A stretch of 64,000 nucleotides of DNA from Carnegiea gigantea (GCA_029747015.1 JAKOGI010001557.1:62001-126000); one strand, 5' to 3'. Counted from the stretch's first letter, positions 9,648-21,477 are shown. Notes: generated by a model from the sequence alone, not told the origin. Numbers and translations: made by a program.

Positions 9648-11358
9648 ATGGCTGCTACCGGAGAAGGCTACTATGATCAAGGTCGCTCTACTACTAGACC
9701 TCCTTTGTTTAGAGGTACTAACTTTTCATATTGAAAAAATTTGATGCAGATGTTTATCAAGACTGAAGATTATGAATTATGGAACATCGTGACAAAAGGA
9801 CCACATGTTCCGCAAATCACGATTGATGGAAAAGACCGTTATGAAAACTGAAGATCGATACACCCAAGAAGACTTCGCAAGGCTATCAAAAAACTGGAAG
9901 GCCATGCATATATTATATTATGGATTAGATGCTAATGAGTACAATCGTATTTGTACATGTGAATCAGCCAAAGAAGTATGGGACAAGTTGGTGGTGACGT
10001 ATGAAGGGACAAGTCAAGTAAGAGAGAAAAAATTCAACATGTTTGTTCATCAATACGAGCTATTTAAAATGCAACTCGATGAAACGATCAAGGAAACGTT
10101 CACGAGGTTCACTGACATAACCAACAATCTCAAGTCCCTTGGCAAAACCTACACCAACAAGGAGATGGTTAGGAAAATACTTTGGTGTCTTCCTAAAAAC
10201 AAGTGGGGTCCCAAGGTCACTGCAATTGAGGAAGCCCAAAACCTCAAGACATTAGCCTTGGATGACTTGTTAGGAAAACTCCTTACGCATGAAATTCATC
10301 TCAAAGAAGATGAAGAGGAAAAAGAAACTCAATTCAAGAAAGGAGTAGCACTCAAAACTGGAAGTGAAGATGCCATTCCGTCGGAAGATGAGTCAAGCAA
10401 AGAGGATGAAGAAACTATGGCAATGATCGCTAGAGGATTGAAGAAAACGTTCAAGCCAAAGAAATTTGATCACAAAAAGTTCTACAAAAAGGGGACTCCA
10501 TCAAGCAAAAATGAGAAGTTCTCAAAAGGTACGAAATTTCTTCATAACAAAAATGATTCTAACTTAGGTCTCTATTTTGCATGTGGATTGCCAGGACATA
10601 TAGTGAAAGATTGTTTAGTTCTGCAAATGAAAGCTGAAAAATGCAAGCGCAAAGCCAAAAAGGAATTCAAGAGAGCCATGATTCCCGCATGGAGTGATAG
10701 TGACTCCAGTGACAGTGACAAACAAGAAGCAATTGCAAATCTATGCCTTATGGTGAATGACGTCCAAGAAACTGAATTTGAAAACTTAGATGAGGTAGAC
10801 TATTCTGATCTTCTTAAATATTCAAGGGATGAATTAGCTCAAGCATTAATTAGATGCATTCAGTGTGAACAGGAATACTTGTCCAAAATAAAAACCCTTA
10901 AGAGGACCATTCATAATTTACTCTTGAAAAAAGAAGCATTATAGAGAGAAAATGATGATCTTCACCTAAAGATTGAACATCTTCAAAAAGAAAAGGAGGA
11001 AGTTCAATCCAAATGTGGAGCCTTTGAAAAATTAGCTTTGAAATTCACCGAAGGCCAAGGCAATTTGGACAAACTACCTGGTTCGCAAAGAATGTCCTTC
11101 AATAAAGAAGGAATTGGCTACAATCCCTTAAACAAAAAGAAAGCATACAAAAACCTCTTTATTAAAGAGACACCCAAAAACAAATCGCACACCTCATGTA
11201 ATTATTGCGTGAGAAACGAACACATTTCTTACTCATGTCCACTAAGAAACACAAACATCAAAGTAATTCAAGTTTGGGTACCAAAAGGAACAAGACCAAA
11301 AAACATGGTCAAAAACATTGTTGGACCCCAGCTCGATGCCATGGCTAGAAAGGTTTGA
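9648..11358 (+). pseudogene. gag of SIRE-like copia
   Basis: The start ATG 9648 is set by MAATGEGYYDQG shortly after the primer site. A TGA in the early part (Tyr then Trp lost, near 9733) and a frameshift near 9800 break it. From 9805 frame 1 is kept: YTQEDFARLSKNWKAMHIL, YNRICTCESAKEVWDKL and VREKKFNMFVHQYE are the copia Gag (UBN2-type) signature. The CCHC knuckle reads YFACGLPGHIVKDC, its first Cys replaced by Tyr. A TAG at 10942 is followed in frame by a coiled-coil-like Lys/Glu stretch, and a second knuckle CNYCVRNEHISYSC. Confidence 0.9.
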
Positions 11359-13060
11359 TTTGTTGTTTTGCGGGTGTGCTTAAAGGCTCGTAATGATCTT
11401 TAGTATCTTGATAGCAAATGCTCAGGACATATAAGTGGTAATGAAGCTCTCTTCACTGAAATCAAGAAAAAGAAATATGGAAATGTCACCTTCGGTGATA
11501 ACAAAGCCGGTAAGATCATAGGAATTGGTAAGATTGATAAGGTTCCCTCTAATTCCTTGGAAAATGTGTATCTTGTTGAAGGTTTAAAGTTCAATCTTTT
11601 AAGCATATCCCAACTTTGTGACAAAGGCAATAATGTCATATTCAATTCCTCTCATTGCATTGTTCAAAATGTGCATAATGATAAGATTACCTTATATGGA
11701 CCTAAAATAGACAATGTCTATGCTATTAACTTGAATAGCATTTCATCCGAAAAATTATCATGTTTTAAAGCTTCTCTTGATGACACTTAGTTATGGCATT
11801 GTAGATTAGGTCATGCTAGCATGCATACCATTGAAAAATTATCAGAGCTTGACCTAGTGCGTGGCTTACCCTCAAACAAGTTTGAAAAAGATCATATGTG
11901 CGATGCTTGTATAAAGGGAAAATAAGTTCGCAGTTCTTTTAAGCCCAAGAAATGCATTAGCACATCACGCCCACTAGAACTTCTTCACATGGACTTATGT
12001 GGTCCAATACCTGTTGGTAGTCCTAGAGGTAGCTCTTACATATTTGTTATTGTGGATGACTACTCACATTTTACTTGGGTTTCCCTCTTGAAAGAGAAAA
12101 ATGAAGCATTTTATGAGTTTTCAAAACTTTGCAAACAACTGTAAATTTCCAAAAATTTACCCATTGTCTCTATTCGTAGCGATCACGGTAGGGAGTTTGA
12201 TTAAAAAGAATTTATTAAATTCTGCAATGATCTTGGAATTTCACACAATTTCTCAGCACCTAGAACACCTCAACAAAATAGTGTGGTTGAAAGAAAAAAT
12301 CGTACCTTAGAGGATATGGCTAGAACTATGCTTTGTGAAAGTAGTTTGCCAATATCCTTTTGGGCAGAGGCGGTTAATACCGCTAACTATGTTTTAAACC
12401 GTTGTTTGATTCGGTCCATTTTGAAAAAGACTCCCTACGAACTTTTTAAAGGTCGAAAACCAAATATCTCCTATTTTCGTGTATTTGGTTGTAAATGCTT
12501 CATCCACAACAACGGAAAAGAAAAGTTGGGCAAGTTTGATGCCTGAAGTGATGAAGGTATTCTAGTTGGCTATTCCATGAATAGTAAAGCCTATCGTGTT
12601 TACAACAAACATACTAAGATAATCGAAGAAAGCATTCATATTGTTTTTGATGAGTCCAATGGTGGTAAGCTAAGCTCTTCTTCTTCATTCCATGAGTTTA
12701 AATTAAGTAGATATGAAGATGATGAGGATGAAGAAGATACAAGAGCCAAGTCAAATAAGGAGCATGAAGAGGCACATCAAGAGCCAAATGATGAAAATAA
12801 CATGTCTCCCACAAATGAAGGATCGCATGATACAAACGAAGAAGAACCATCACCTAGTGATCCAAATGAAGAGACTGGGGATGCACCAATACGAGGGTAC
12901 AAGTACAAATTATGTCATCCTCCAGATAATTTACTTACTGACATATCCATGGTTATACGTACTAGATCTTTTCTTCGAAACTTTTGTGCATTTTCTTTGT
13001 TTATATCACTTATTGAACCTAAGAATCATTTAAAGGCCTTAGAAGATTCAAATTAGAATA
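11359..13060 (+). pseudogene. protease and integrase of SIRE-like copia
   Basis: Same frame as gag. Protease: TAG-YLDSKCSGHISGN, with the active-site Asp kept but the Gly of DSG replaced by Lys, and Trp before it turned into TAG. Integrase: LWHCRLGHAS and MCDACIKGK (HHCC), LLHMDLCGPIP, SIRSDHGREF, and PQQNSVVERKNRTLEDMA with the catalytic Glu kept. Stops lie at 11356, 11401, 11788, 11923, about 12142, 12202, 12544 and 13054; most replace Trp, Gln or Arg of the family. The end is a long acidic linker (DDEDEEDTRA). Confidence 0.9.
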
Positions 13061-13065
13061 ATGCC

Positions 13066-14607
13066 ATGCAAGAAGAACTTAGTCAATTTGAAAGAAACCA
13101 AGTATGGTCTCTTACTCCTCGACCCAAGGACCATTCAGTAATTGGGACAAAATGGGTGTTTCATAACAAAGTAGATGAAAGTGGGAATGTGGTAAGAAAT
13201 AAAGCTAGATTAGTTGCAAAAGGGTACAACCAAAAGGAGGGTGTAGATTTTGACGAGACCTTTGCCCCAGTAGCTAGGTTAGAAGCCATTCGCATTTTAT
13301 TAGCCTTTGCGTCACACATGGGCATTAAACTTTTTCAAATGGATGTTAAATGTGCCTTTTTGAATGGGTTTTTGCAAGAAGAAGTTTATGTTGAACAACC
13401 CCCCGGGTTTGAAAATCCTGATTTTCCTACTCATGTATTCAAGTTTCAAAAAGTTCTCTATGGTTTGAAACAAGCTTCTAGAGCTTGGTATGAGCGCCTA
13501 AGCAAATTTCTACTCGAAAATGATTTTCGACGTTGTCAAATTGACAAAACACTCTTTATAAAAAACAAGGGGGAGGATTTCATTATTATTCAAGTGTACG
13601 TTGATGACATACTTTTTGGAGCTACTAACGATTGTCTATGCAAGGAATTCTCTAATCTCATGAGTAAGGAATTCGAGATGAGCATGGTTGGTGAACTCAC
13701 ATTCTTCCTTGGCCTCCAAATTAAACAACTTAAAGAAGGAATCTTTGTGAACCAAGCTAAGTATGGATGTGAGTTGCTAAAGAAGTACAAATTGGATAAT
13801 GCTAAGCATGCAAGCACCCCCATGGCATCAAGTGCAAAGCTCGATCAAGATCCTGAAGGTAAGTTAATAAATGAGAAGTTATATCGAGGGATGATTGGCT
13901 CACTATTATATCTAATTGCAAGTCGCCCCGATATCATGTTTAGTGTGTGTCTATGTGCTCACTTACAATCATCTCCAAAAGAGTCCCATCTTACCACCAC
14001 AAAACGCATCTTTCGATACTTGGCGGGTACAAAAAATTTCGGTCTGTGGTATCCTAAAGGGGGAGACTTCTTTCTTGTTGGATATTCTAACGCCGATTAT
14101 ACAGGATGTAAGATAGATAGAAAGAGCACATCGGGCACTTGTCAATTTCTCGGTCAATCACTTATTTCATGGCACTCCAAGAAGCAAAACTCGATGGCAT
14201 TATCCACGGCAGAAGCCGAGTACATTACCGCTGGAGCATGTTGCACACAACTCCTGTGGATCATGCAACAATTGTGCGACTTGGGAATTAACTTCAAAAA
14301 TATTCCCATCCGTTGCGATAATATGAGCGCTATTAACATCACTAAAAATCCAGTTCAACATTCTCGAACAAAGCATATTGAGGCACGTCATCACTTCATT
14401 CGAGATCACGTTGAGAAAGGAGATGTATGTTTAAAATTAGTTCCGACAAAATCTCAACTTGCCGATATATTCACTAAACCTTTAAGTGAGGAACAATTTA
14501 ATTATATTCGTCAAGAACTTGGTATGATTAATATTAGTGGGGAGCCCTCTCTAAGTACTAATCAAGTTACTGAGATTTTACAAGTTAGATATCCAGCAAA
14601 CCGCTGA
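13066..14607 (+). pseudogene. RT and RNase H of SIRE-like copia, open 513 codons
   Basis: The longest open frame in the window. [63 protein letters not shown] and YVDD at 13597-13608. RNase [52 protein letters not shown] and [19 protein letters not shown]. It ends with [15 protein letters not shown]. All catalytic residues I can place are present, but it lacks its own start and is only the 3' part of a polyprotein with stops upstream. Confidence 0.92.
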
Positions 14608-15319
14608 CAGTCAGAAAATTCAAGGCCTTGGGGTACAGTTCAAGGCACTGAACTATAGGCAGAACCTGGATCTATTCTGTGGGTCCAAATCAAGGGCTTG
14701 AATTCAGTTTCAAGGCCTTGATTATTAGTCACGTAGAGGAATAATTAAAACGGTCCATCCTAAAGGGAAGGTAATTTCAGTTTAAATAAATTTCTTCTTC
14801 GTGGGGCACGTGGGATATGTTTTTGAATCCTTAACATTTTTATTTTTTTAATCAAATTGGTTATATGTTATAACTAAATTTCAATTTTTAAAATCAAATT
14901 TATTAAATCCTTTTGATACCAGAATTATCTTTTTTAAATCCTCTCTTCCATTAGATGCAAATTCCATCCTAAAATCACTTAGGTAAAAATTCCTTTCTTT
15001 TAATGACAGAGCTGTATTCTGCATTTAATTCCTTCCATTTTTTTGGGCTCCTTCCTAAACTCACTCAGCTACCTTCCCTTCTCTCTCCTCCTACTCGATG
15101 CCACCCCTCTCTCTCTCTCTCTCTCAAACTGTTCGTCCTCCATGGCTAAGTGAGCAAGAAAGCTCCAAATTCTTGCTATCCCCTCCCTTTTTCCTTCGAA
15201 TGTACACCAAATTCAAACCCCAAAATCAGCCTTGGTCGAATATCTAGTGTTCTTACACCCAAAATCTCTAGTCAATTCTTGAGCTCTAATCCTCCATATT
15301 CTTGCCCAATTCACCTCCC
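14608..15319 (+). other. spacer between pol and env-like ORF, with palindromes and CT tract
   Basis: No coding signal. It contains four imperfect copies of the LTR palindrome at 14619-14722 and a CT microsatellite near 15105-15124 in a pyrimidine-rich leader, which could act as 5' UTR or promoter of the third ORF in this lineage. The + strand open frame that starts at 15150 is out of phase with the env-like protein and is not taken as a gene. Confidence 0.6.
14619..14722 (+). repeat. four degenerate copies of TTCAAGGCCTTGAA
   Basis: Copies at 14619-14630, 14639-14652, 14690-14702 and 14709-14721 vary around the perfect palindrome that occurs once in each LTR (9038-9051, 17475-17488). Confidence 0.75.
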
Positions 15320-16707
15320 ATGGCCAACACTAGAGGTGGACAAGCTCCCAAACGATCTCGACAAGCTTCCAAATCTAAAGAATCGGGGTCCTCTGCTCCG
15401 ACAAAACGGCGGTCTCACCGTATCGCCGCCGGCACCTCCAAGTGAGCATGCAAACTGGCGATTAAAACCACTGTCACCATCCCCGACTCACCCTCAGTCT
15501 CCGACCAGAGCTCCGACAACTCGGCGTCCACCCAGTCCGCCGTTGCTCCCTCCTCACAAGCACAGCACTCTTCCCCAGCGCACGAGCAGAGCCTACTGCC
15601 AGCATCACCCTCACTGCCACCTCCTCCTCCTCTGCCACCACACCGGCTTCTTGACCAATTCCCAGGTGATTGGCTACCCTCACCAGCTAATCAATCTCGT
15701 TTTCAATCTTTTGGTAGCAAACCTATCTTTGTTTGTGACAAGTGAGACATTTCATTTTTTGCATCTGAACAATTCAGATTCCTTGAGAAATTGGTGAAAG
15801 ATAAATGCTTGGGTCTGTTGGATTTGAGTGATGTTGTATATCCACGTCTTATGAGACTCTTTTATGCTAATTTGGAGACTAAAACCATAGCTAATGGTGT
15901 GTTCTTTGAGATTGTTGTCAAATCTGTGAAAATAACATTAAGTCACCCAGTTCTTGAATCCATCTTTGGCCTCAAATTCGTTGACACCGCCCCTCCTAAT
16001 CTGTCTCGAAAGGTCACCAAAGATCTTTGCCTCTAACAATTTGCTAGCCCCCGAAAACTCGAAACTTACACTCGGCAAAACAAAGCACCCCGTATCATGT
16101 TCTGTACTATGAACCTCGACTGTTGCACTATATCTTCGTCCGTATTTTCTATCCCAAAGCCCACTCAAAAGAAGCTTATAATGAGGTTGTTCTGGAAGCT
16201 ATATACCGCCTCATGAATGGCTACTCGGTTGATTATGCCACCATGATTATGAGTCACATGTATCGGATTGCCAACATGAGTCACACCCCCTCGCTGCCCT
16301 ATGGTAACCTCCTCACCCGAATCTTTACCCATTTTAAAGTGCCTATGGACTGTGAGGAATGCCTTACTCATCATGTCTCTGTCATTTCCGCTCACTCCCT
16401 TAAAACCCTAAAGTTTTACAAAACCGCTACTCGGGGATGGCAACACCTTAGTGACCTCACTCCTAAAGAGGCCTCCTCTCTTAAAATCAAGCTCCCTGAC
16501 ACTACCTCTGCCCCTGTCATTGCTAACACTCTCACTAAGTTAAAAGACAATCATGCTGACATTCGCACTCATCTTGAGCACATTCAGGCTAAAATGGGCT
16601 TAATGAACCGCAAGATCGATGAGTTGATCCGGTTGACTAGCCTCATTCATCATGGCACCAAGCTTGCTATTCCAGTCCAGTCCACTGATATAGAGAAGGC
16701 TACCTAG
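15320..16707 (+). pseudogene. env-like third ORF of SIRE-like copia
   Basis: The start at ATG 15320 gives a short basic N-terminus, then Ser/Pro-rich sequence, then a globular part. One frame runs from 15320 to 16036 with stops near 15440 and 15748; it then shifts, and 16123-16707 continues in another frame with YIFVRIFYPKAHSKEAYNE and YATMIMSHMYRIANM. That second part looks like the putative plant transposon protein domain found in many SIRE-type third ORFs. It ends in a predicted helical stretch (IRTHLEHIQAKMGLMNRK). No signal peptide or convincing membrane segment is visible, so a true envelope role is not supported. It is described only. Confidence 0.75.
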
Positions 16708-17188
16708 GCTACAGACTGGATCATCCTTTCCACCTCTTCTACACCGCATTTTCGCTAGTTGCTTGTTTGTACTTGCCTTTAATTTCTATGTTTTCCAGCG
16801 TTATCTTTTTAGTTTTCACACTTTATGCTAACACCCACATGTATGACCGGACATTACAATGTAGTTTCCCCCCTTCTTTTGATGAAAGTCAAAGGGGGAG
16901 AACATGCTTGAAAGTGTGGCAGATTGGTAGCTTTTGGTAGTTAATCTTGGCATGTAAGTGGTATGTACATGGTATGCTATTGGTAAGTTCAGCTTAAGTT
17001 CATTTTTATGTTACTTATGATACTTTCTTGTGGATGGTAGCTCAGTTTCATTCTTATGATTACCTACCATGGCTAGACAAGCTTAACTACACTCATATGA
17101 CTTCCAATGGCAAGAACAAAAACATTCACTCCTTTCTACTCATAGTTAATTAAAGTAAAATATTGCCTTTCACCAAAAAGGGGGAGAT
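16708..17188 (+). other. 3' untranslated region and polypurine tract of SIRE-like copia
   Basis: Non-coding. It ends with AAAAAGGGGGAGAT (17175-17188) directly before the 3' LTR, the polypurine tract that primes plus-strand synthesis. A second purine run AAAGGGGGAGAA lies at about 16888, a possible duplicate tract. Confidence 0.8.
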
Positions 17189-18027
17189 TGTTGATTCCCT
17201 TAAAACCCTTGGCTATATTTTGAGTAAAAGTCAAGATTTTAATTTGATTTAAAATATGTGGTCTTGCCTAAATTGATGCTTGCTATCTAAACAACTTTTT
17301 AAACTTTGAAATTTGGATTATCTAAATATAGCTACAATATCTTTTCCTAATCTTTTGGTTGGCCAAAGTAAGTAAACAAACAGTTTTGGAAAGATAATCT
17401 GCAGAAAATCAGCAATGCAACCCTTAGAAGAGATCAAATTAGTCGTTGCAACTTCTCTGCTGAAAATCAGCCAGTTCAAGGCCTTGAAGACACTTACCAG
17501 TGGCTTGAAAATCAATGTGAAGATCAACTTCCTATTTCTGAGTGAAACGGCTAGTTCAACTTATGGAGCCTATAAAAGGGAAACATTTGAAGCTGGAATA
17601 AACACAACACAGAGAGCTAGCATTCAATTGGCATACAACTTCCTCAAGCATACATTGGCATTCATTGAGCTTAAATTTACTTTCCTTTACATTTGAGTTG
17701 TATTGTTCATTTTGTACTTGGGTAGGATTATAGAGTTGAAGGGTCAACTCTACCAAGCCTAGTTGAAGGGTTCAACTTGTGACTTGGAACTTATAGTAGG
17801 TGTACTCTAGAGTTATGTATTCAATCATCGTAATAAAAGTTCAGGTTAATCCTAGAGTTAGGCAACTCTAGGCGGAGATTAAGCCTTTAGAGGCTCAACC
17901 TCGTTAAAAATCAATTGTGTTTTGTCCCGATTTACTTTTCTGCATTTACATTTCGATTGTTTAGCAATCTTGATCATCACCCTATTCACCCCCCCTTTAG
18001 GGTGATCTTATAGCCTTTGAATTTTCA
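17189..18027 (+). repeat. 3' LTR of SIRE-like copia (839 bp)
   Basis: Begins TGTTGATTCCC, ends GAATTTTCA, followed by GATCT. It contains TATAAAAGGG at 17571 and TTCAAGGCCTTGAA at 17475-17488. Confidence 0.93.
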
Positions 18028-18101
18028 GATCTGTTGGAGCCATTGTGGGTGTTCCCTTTCCTATGTATCTGAATACTTATGAGGTTTTACCTTCCATTCA
18101 G

Positions 18102-18230
18102 ATAACATTGAAGGAGTGCCGCAATGAGGACGCACGGTGCGCTTTTGTTGTGGGTAAAATATTTGAAACCATTTCTTCCCCGAAAACTCAGTTCTCCTTT
18201 GGTAATATTGCTATTCTTTACAGGAGGCAG
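18102..18230 (+). pseudogene. helicase exon 6 (129 bp)
   Basis: Acceptor CATTCAG and donor GTTTAG. It reads ITLKECRNEDARCAFVVGK, IFETISSPKTQ, then FSFGNIAILYRRQ. The GNIAILYRR block is typical of UvrD-like helicases. It is 43 whole codons and intact. It lies 70 bp downstream of the end of the SIRE-like copia element, which therefore sits in the intron between exons 5 and 6. Confidence 0.88.
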
Positions 18231-18351
18231 GTTTAGTTTCCTATTTTCCAATTTCCATAAATTTTAGTATTTTTATGTTCTCTTTGACTAAATTTAAATC
18301 CAAATCTAGTTTGACTATCTACTTAAAAGCTTTTTCCATATCTATTCACAG

Positions 18352-18435
18352 ATTACTGGCAAAATAGTCCAAGGAGCATTCCGTGTGGGAAAAATTCCTT
18401 TCAATGTCCTTGGTGTTGCCTTCTATAAGAAAAAG
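18352..18435 (+). pseudogene. helicase exon 7 (84 bp)
   Basis: Acceptor TTCACAG and donor GTTCCT. It reads [19 protein letters not shown], then LGVAFYKKK, 28 whole codons. It directly continues exon 6, as in the family. No lesion is visible. Confidence 0.88.
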
Positions 18436-20440
18436 GTTCCTATACTTCTCTACCAAAGAGTTAAATTCTTGCTTCAAAGATGACAAAGTATATGTTTTAA
18501 GAAATTCTGAATACTTCAGATAGTTTCTTCCGCCTTGAAAGTAAAGGGTAAATCCATTAATTGAAAGCCATACAAGATCTATAGTAAGCATCCCACTCAA
18601 ACAAATTCATGATTAAAATAACGAAATAAACCTTTCAGTGCAGAGTACTAACTGATACTTTTTTGGACACTTCTTTTGTTCTCAATTGCATCATAATTCA
18701 TAGTACGACCTTTAACAAGGAGATCCGCAAATCCTATATAATCTTGTTGAGAGAATTCATCTGCTATAATAGTCCAGATCTGAAGCATTGATACCTGTTG
18801 TACACCAATCTTATAATCATTTAACAATTCGATCCCATGTAAATAGAAGGACATAAAAAGAAATGGATAGATTCGGTCTAAGAGTGAGAGACAGTACCAT
18901 ATAAAGAGTACGAAGAGACTCGCATAGATAGAAGGAGAATATTCATTAGTAGAAATACTAAAAAAACATAAACAAAGAGGAGATTAGGGGCTTACTACTG
19001 AAAAAAGGCTAATTGTAGCCCTTAAGGAACAAAGAAGAAATTATGTTTACTATAGAAAAGAGAGGAGGAGGAGGCTAGGGTTTCTAGAGAGATGAAGACT
19101 TGGATAGTTTATCCTTCTCCAACCCAAGTCTTACAATGAAGATAAGGAAACACTTTCCCTTAAAAGACAAGGTAAGTTCTGATAGCTTATTATGGGTTAT
19201 TCTTGGGGCATGAGGATGCTTTGATATACTGCATTGTACAAAGACAAGAGTGATATAAATATGAGAGTGACACACAACATTGTGACAGGCCACAAGCCCA
19301 TAAGGTTGTGTGTGGAAAGCCATAGCTGCACTGTAGCTATACTTCGGGTGTGTCTATTGCACTATTGTTGAATCAATTGGTTAATCGAGTGTTTGGTTGT
19401 TGTATGTTTTATTTACTTTAGTTTATTAGTCAAATTAGTTTGTTCTCCCCCCCTCCTTTTCACATGAGATATATAAGATTACAAACAACATTTTCCTTTA
19501 TTAAAAACTTTTTTTTCCCTTGTTTAAAGAGTAGATGGCTTGATATCACATCATTTAGACATCTCTACCTGCCTTTATAAAATAAGAGCTACAAATTAAG
19601 GGTTTTTTTTTCCAAAAAAGATCAGGATTACTACTTGAAGTATAGTAATTTAAGAAAATAATAATAGAGTTAGAAGTAATTGATGTTTTCGATGCCAATA
19701 ATCCCACCTTTGGGGTGTCTAGGCGAGAATATGCTGACGTATAATTTTGGCGCCCAGTGTGCCGATCTTTGGGGGAGTTATTTTTTAAATACCACCACTA
19801 AGTTAATAATTCTTTGAGTTGCCTATTTGACTACATATTAATTTATTTATCATATGTTGATGATACATTTTCATTGACTTTTCCTGAACCACTACTCAAG
19901 TGTGATAAGTTGGCTACCACCTCACTATTTATAAAATTTTGGGGGTATTTCTTTTATTTATAGCACCTTTGGGTCATACACACTTTTACCCACCAATATG
20001 AGAGGTACAAACTTATTTATGATGTATGCATAGTATATTTTCATTCCCCTTTCAAACACTAATATTCACATGTGAAAATAAGCTACTATACAATTAAATT
20101 GGCTAGTTAAAGTGTTGTTGACTCAAAATTGGCATAGTAAAAATAAACGACCTCAATGGTTGACTTGTTTAACGTTAATTTTAAAAGTTGGATTATTCTC
20201 ATTTAAGATCCCTGAAGGTGGGATTATTGGTGTTAGAAACCTTAAAAAGAATACATTATAGAAAGAATCCCAGCTTTTGCTATAAGTTGATGGAGAAAGT
20301 TACCTTTGAGCAACTTCTTCAAATTGTGGAAGTTAGCTTTAACTTTTGCAAAATCTCTTTGCCAAAAAAAATAGTTAGAGAAAGTTTACTAAAATTTTAA
20401 GAAAATCCACCCAAAAAGCTATACCAAACGCAGCCTTGGT
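18436..20440. other. intronic stretch with unexplained sequence
   Basis: It lies between helicase exon 7 and the LINE remnant. Apart from the two minus-strand fragments listed separately I see no gene. Around 19020-19090 there is a GA-rich piece (GAGGAGGAGGAGG), and 19445-19460 is C/T-rich. No boundaries of a further element could be fixed. Confidence 0.5.
18440..18854 (-). pseudogene. possible captured gene fragment, two segments, unknown protein
   Basis: On the minus strand two short open segments look protein-like: GVQQVSMLQIWTIIADEFSQ and QDYIGFADLLVKGR (within 18648-18854), then [20 protein letters not shown] and [13 protein letters not shown] (18440-18600). Between them lie about 50 bp with stops, which could be an intron or decay. 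The part of the minus-strand frame below 18436 is only the antisense of helicase exon 7 and is excluded. I do not recognise the family. It could be an exon pair carried by a transposon, or chance. Confidence 0.3.
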
Positions 20441-21045
20441 CACAAAGTGAAACTTTGGGAAATGGCGATTGAAAAGAGGTTAACGAGGGATATAATTTAT
20501 TTTGGATATCTCAATCAATTTTATGCCATAAATGCTTATGGATTATTGTAAAGAGATAAAAAAGGGTTGTACATGGTATTCATGAACCTAAAGAAAGCAT
20601 TCGATGAAATGATACAGAGGTGCTTTGGAATTGTTTAGAGAATGACATACCAGCTTCACGTATTGTTATTAAAGATATGTATGAATGAGTTAAAACAAGT
20701 GCAAGTATGCTAGAGGGGACACAACACAAGTAACTTCGCCATTGATATTGGGTTTCATCATGAAAACTCCATGGTCTAGATGTTTAAAATTGAGTAGGTT
20801 TAAAGTAGAGTACTTTAAGTAGAAGTTCAAGGAAGAGGAATGATAGACATAGGGAGAAGTTACCATTGCAATATTGTAATACTATGTCTATGTGTGGAGA
20901 AGTTTAGATACTTGGCCTTGATTGTAGAAGCTAAAGGAAAAATACTATATGAGAGTATGATGCGAGAAATGGAAGAATGCACCTAGTGTATGGGTGCTAA
21001 TGTGATCCTAGTTAAACTAAGGAGTGTTTTACCATATGGTGGTTT

Positions 21046-21317
21046 TGTTGAATGATGCTCCTAAATCACTAGGATGTGTTCCTAACTTTTAGCTAGCAGT
21101 TACAATAGTGGTTTCTTAAATTATCAATTTTTGATATTTTTCCTTATTTAGGCATTGAGTTGTTAGTGGGTCATGTAGCCATATCCCTATTAGTTACTGT
21201 TTTTTAGCTGCGTTTGTTCCATCTAGTACTACTTATACTATCATGTTCTTTAGTTTATGTGAAAATAAACAATAGCTTCAATTTCTGCTTCCTGATTTCC
21301 CTTCCTCTGCCCCAACA
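21046..21317 (+). repeat. 5' LTR of copia 2 (272 bp)
   Basis: Collinear with 25511-25782 without gaps. Confidence 0.93.
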
Positions 21318-21322
21318 AATTT

Positions 21323-21334
21323 TGGTATCAGAGC
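21323..21334 (+). other. primer binding site, copia 2
   Basis: TGGTATCAGAGC, 5 bp after the LTR, complementary to initiator Met-tRNA. Confidence 0.9.
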
Positions 21335-21477
21335 AACATCTTTCGAGGTTGAACGGCACATGCAGCCCTTGCTCAAAAGAAACCGGGCTAGATCTTTCAC
21401 TAGGAAAGTAAAGTAAGATACAACCAGCATAGGGAGAGTCTAAACATATCAGACCATCAAAACTGTGATAAGCTATG

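Larger units (their letters stand above)
8751..18027 (+). mobile_element. SIRE/Maximus-like Ty1/copia element, 9.28 kb, env-like ORF
   Basis: TG...CA LTRs of 840 and 839 bp, with target duplication GATCT at 8746-8750 and 18028-18032. The order is LTR, primer site, gag, protease, integrase, RT, RNase H, a 700-bp spacer, an env-like ORF, a purine tract, LTR. Copia domain order with a large extra ORF after RNase H is the hallmark of the SIRE/Maximus lineage. It sits in the intron between helicase exons 5 and 6. Gag-pol keeps essentially one frame but carries about ten stops. Confidence 0.92.

Noticed and set aside
14619..14722. Clustered short palindromic repeats resembling a CRISPR array
   Set aside because: Copies are imperfect, spacers are of unequal length, the host is a plant, and the copies lie inside a retrotransposon.
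15150..15797. 215-codon + strand open frame in the SIRE-like element
   Set aside because: It is Pro/Ser/His-rich and out of phase with the env-like frame that starts at 15320 and leads into conserved sequence.
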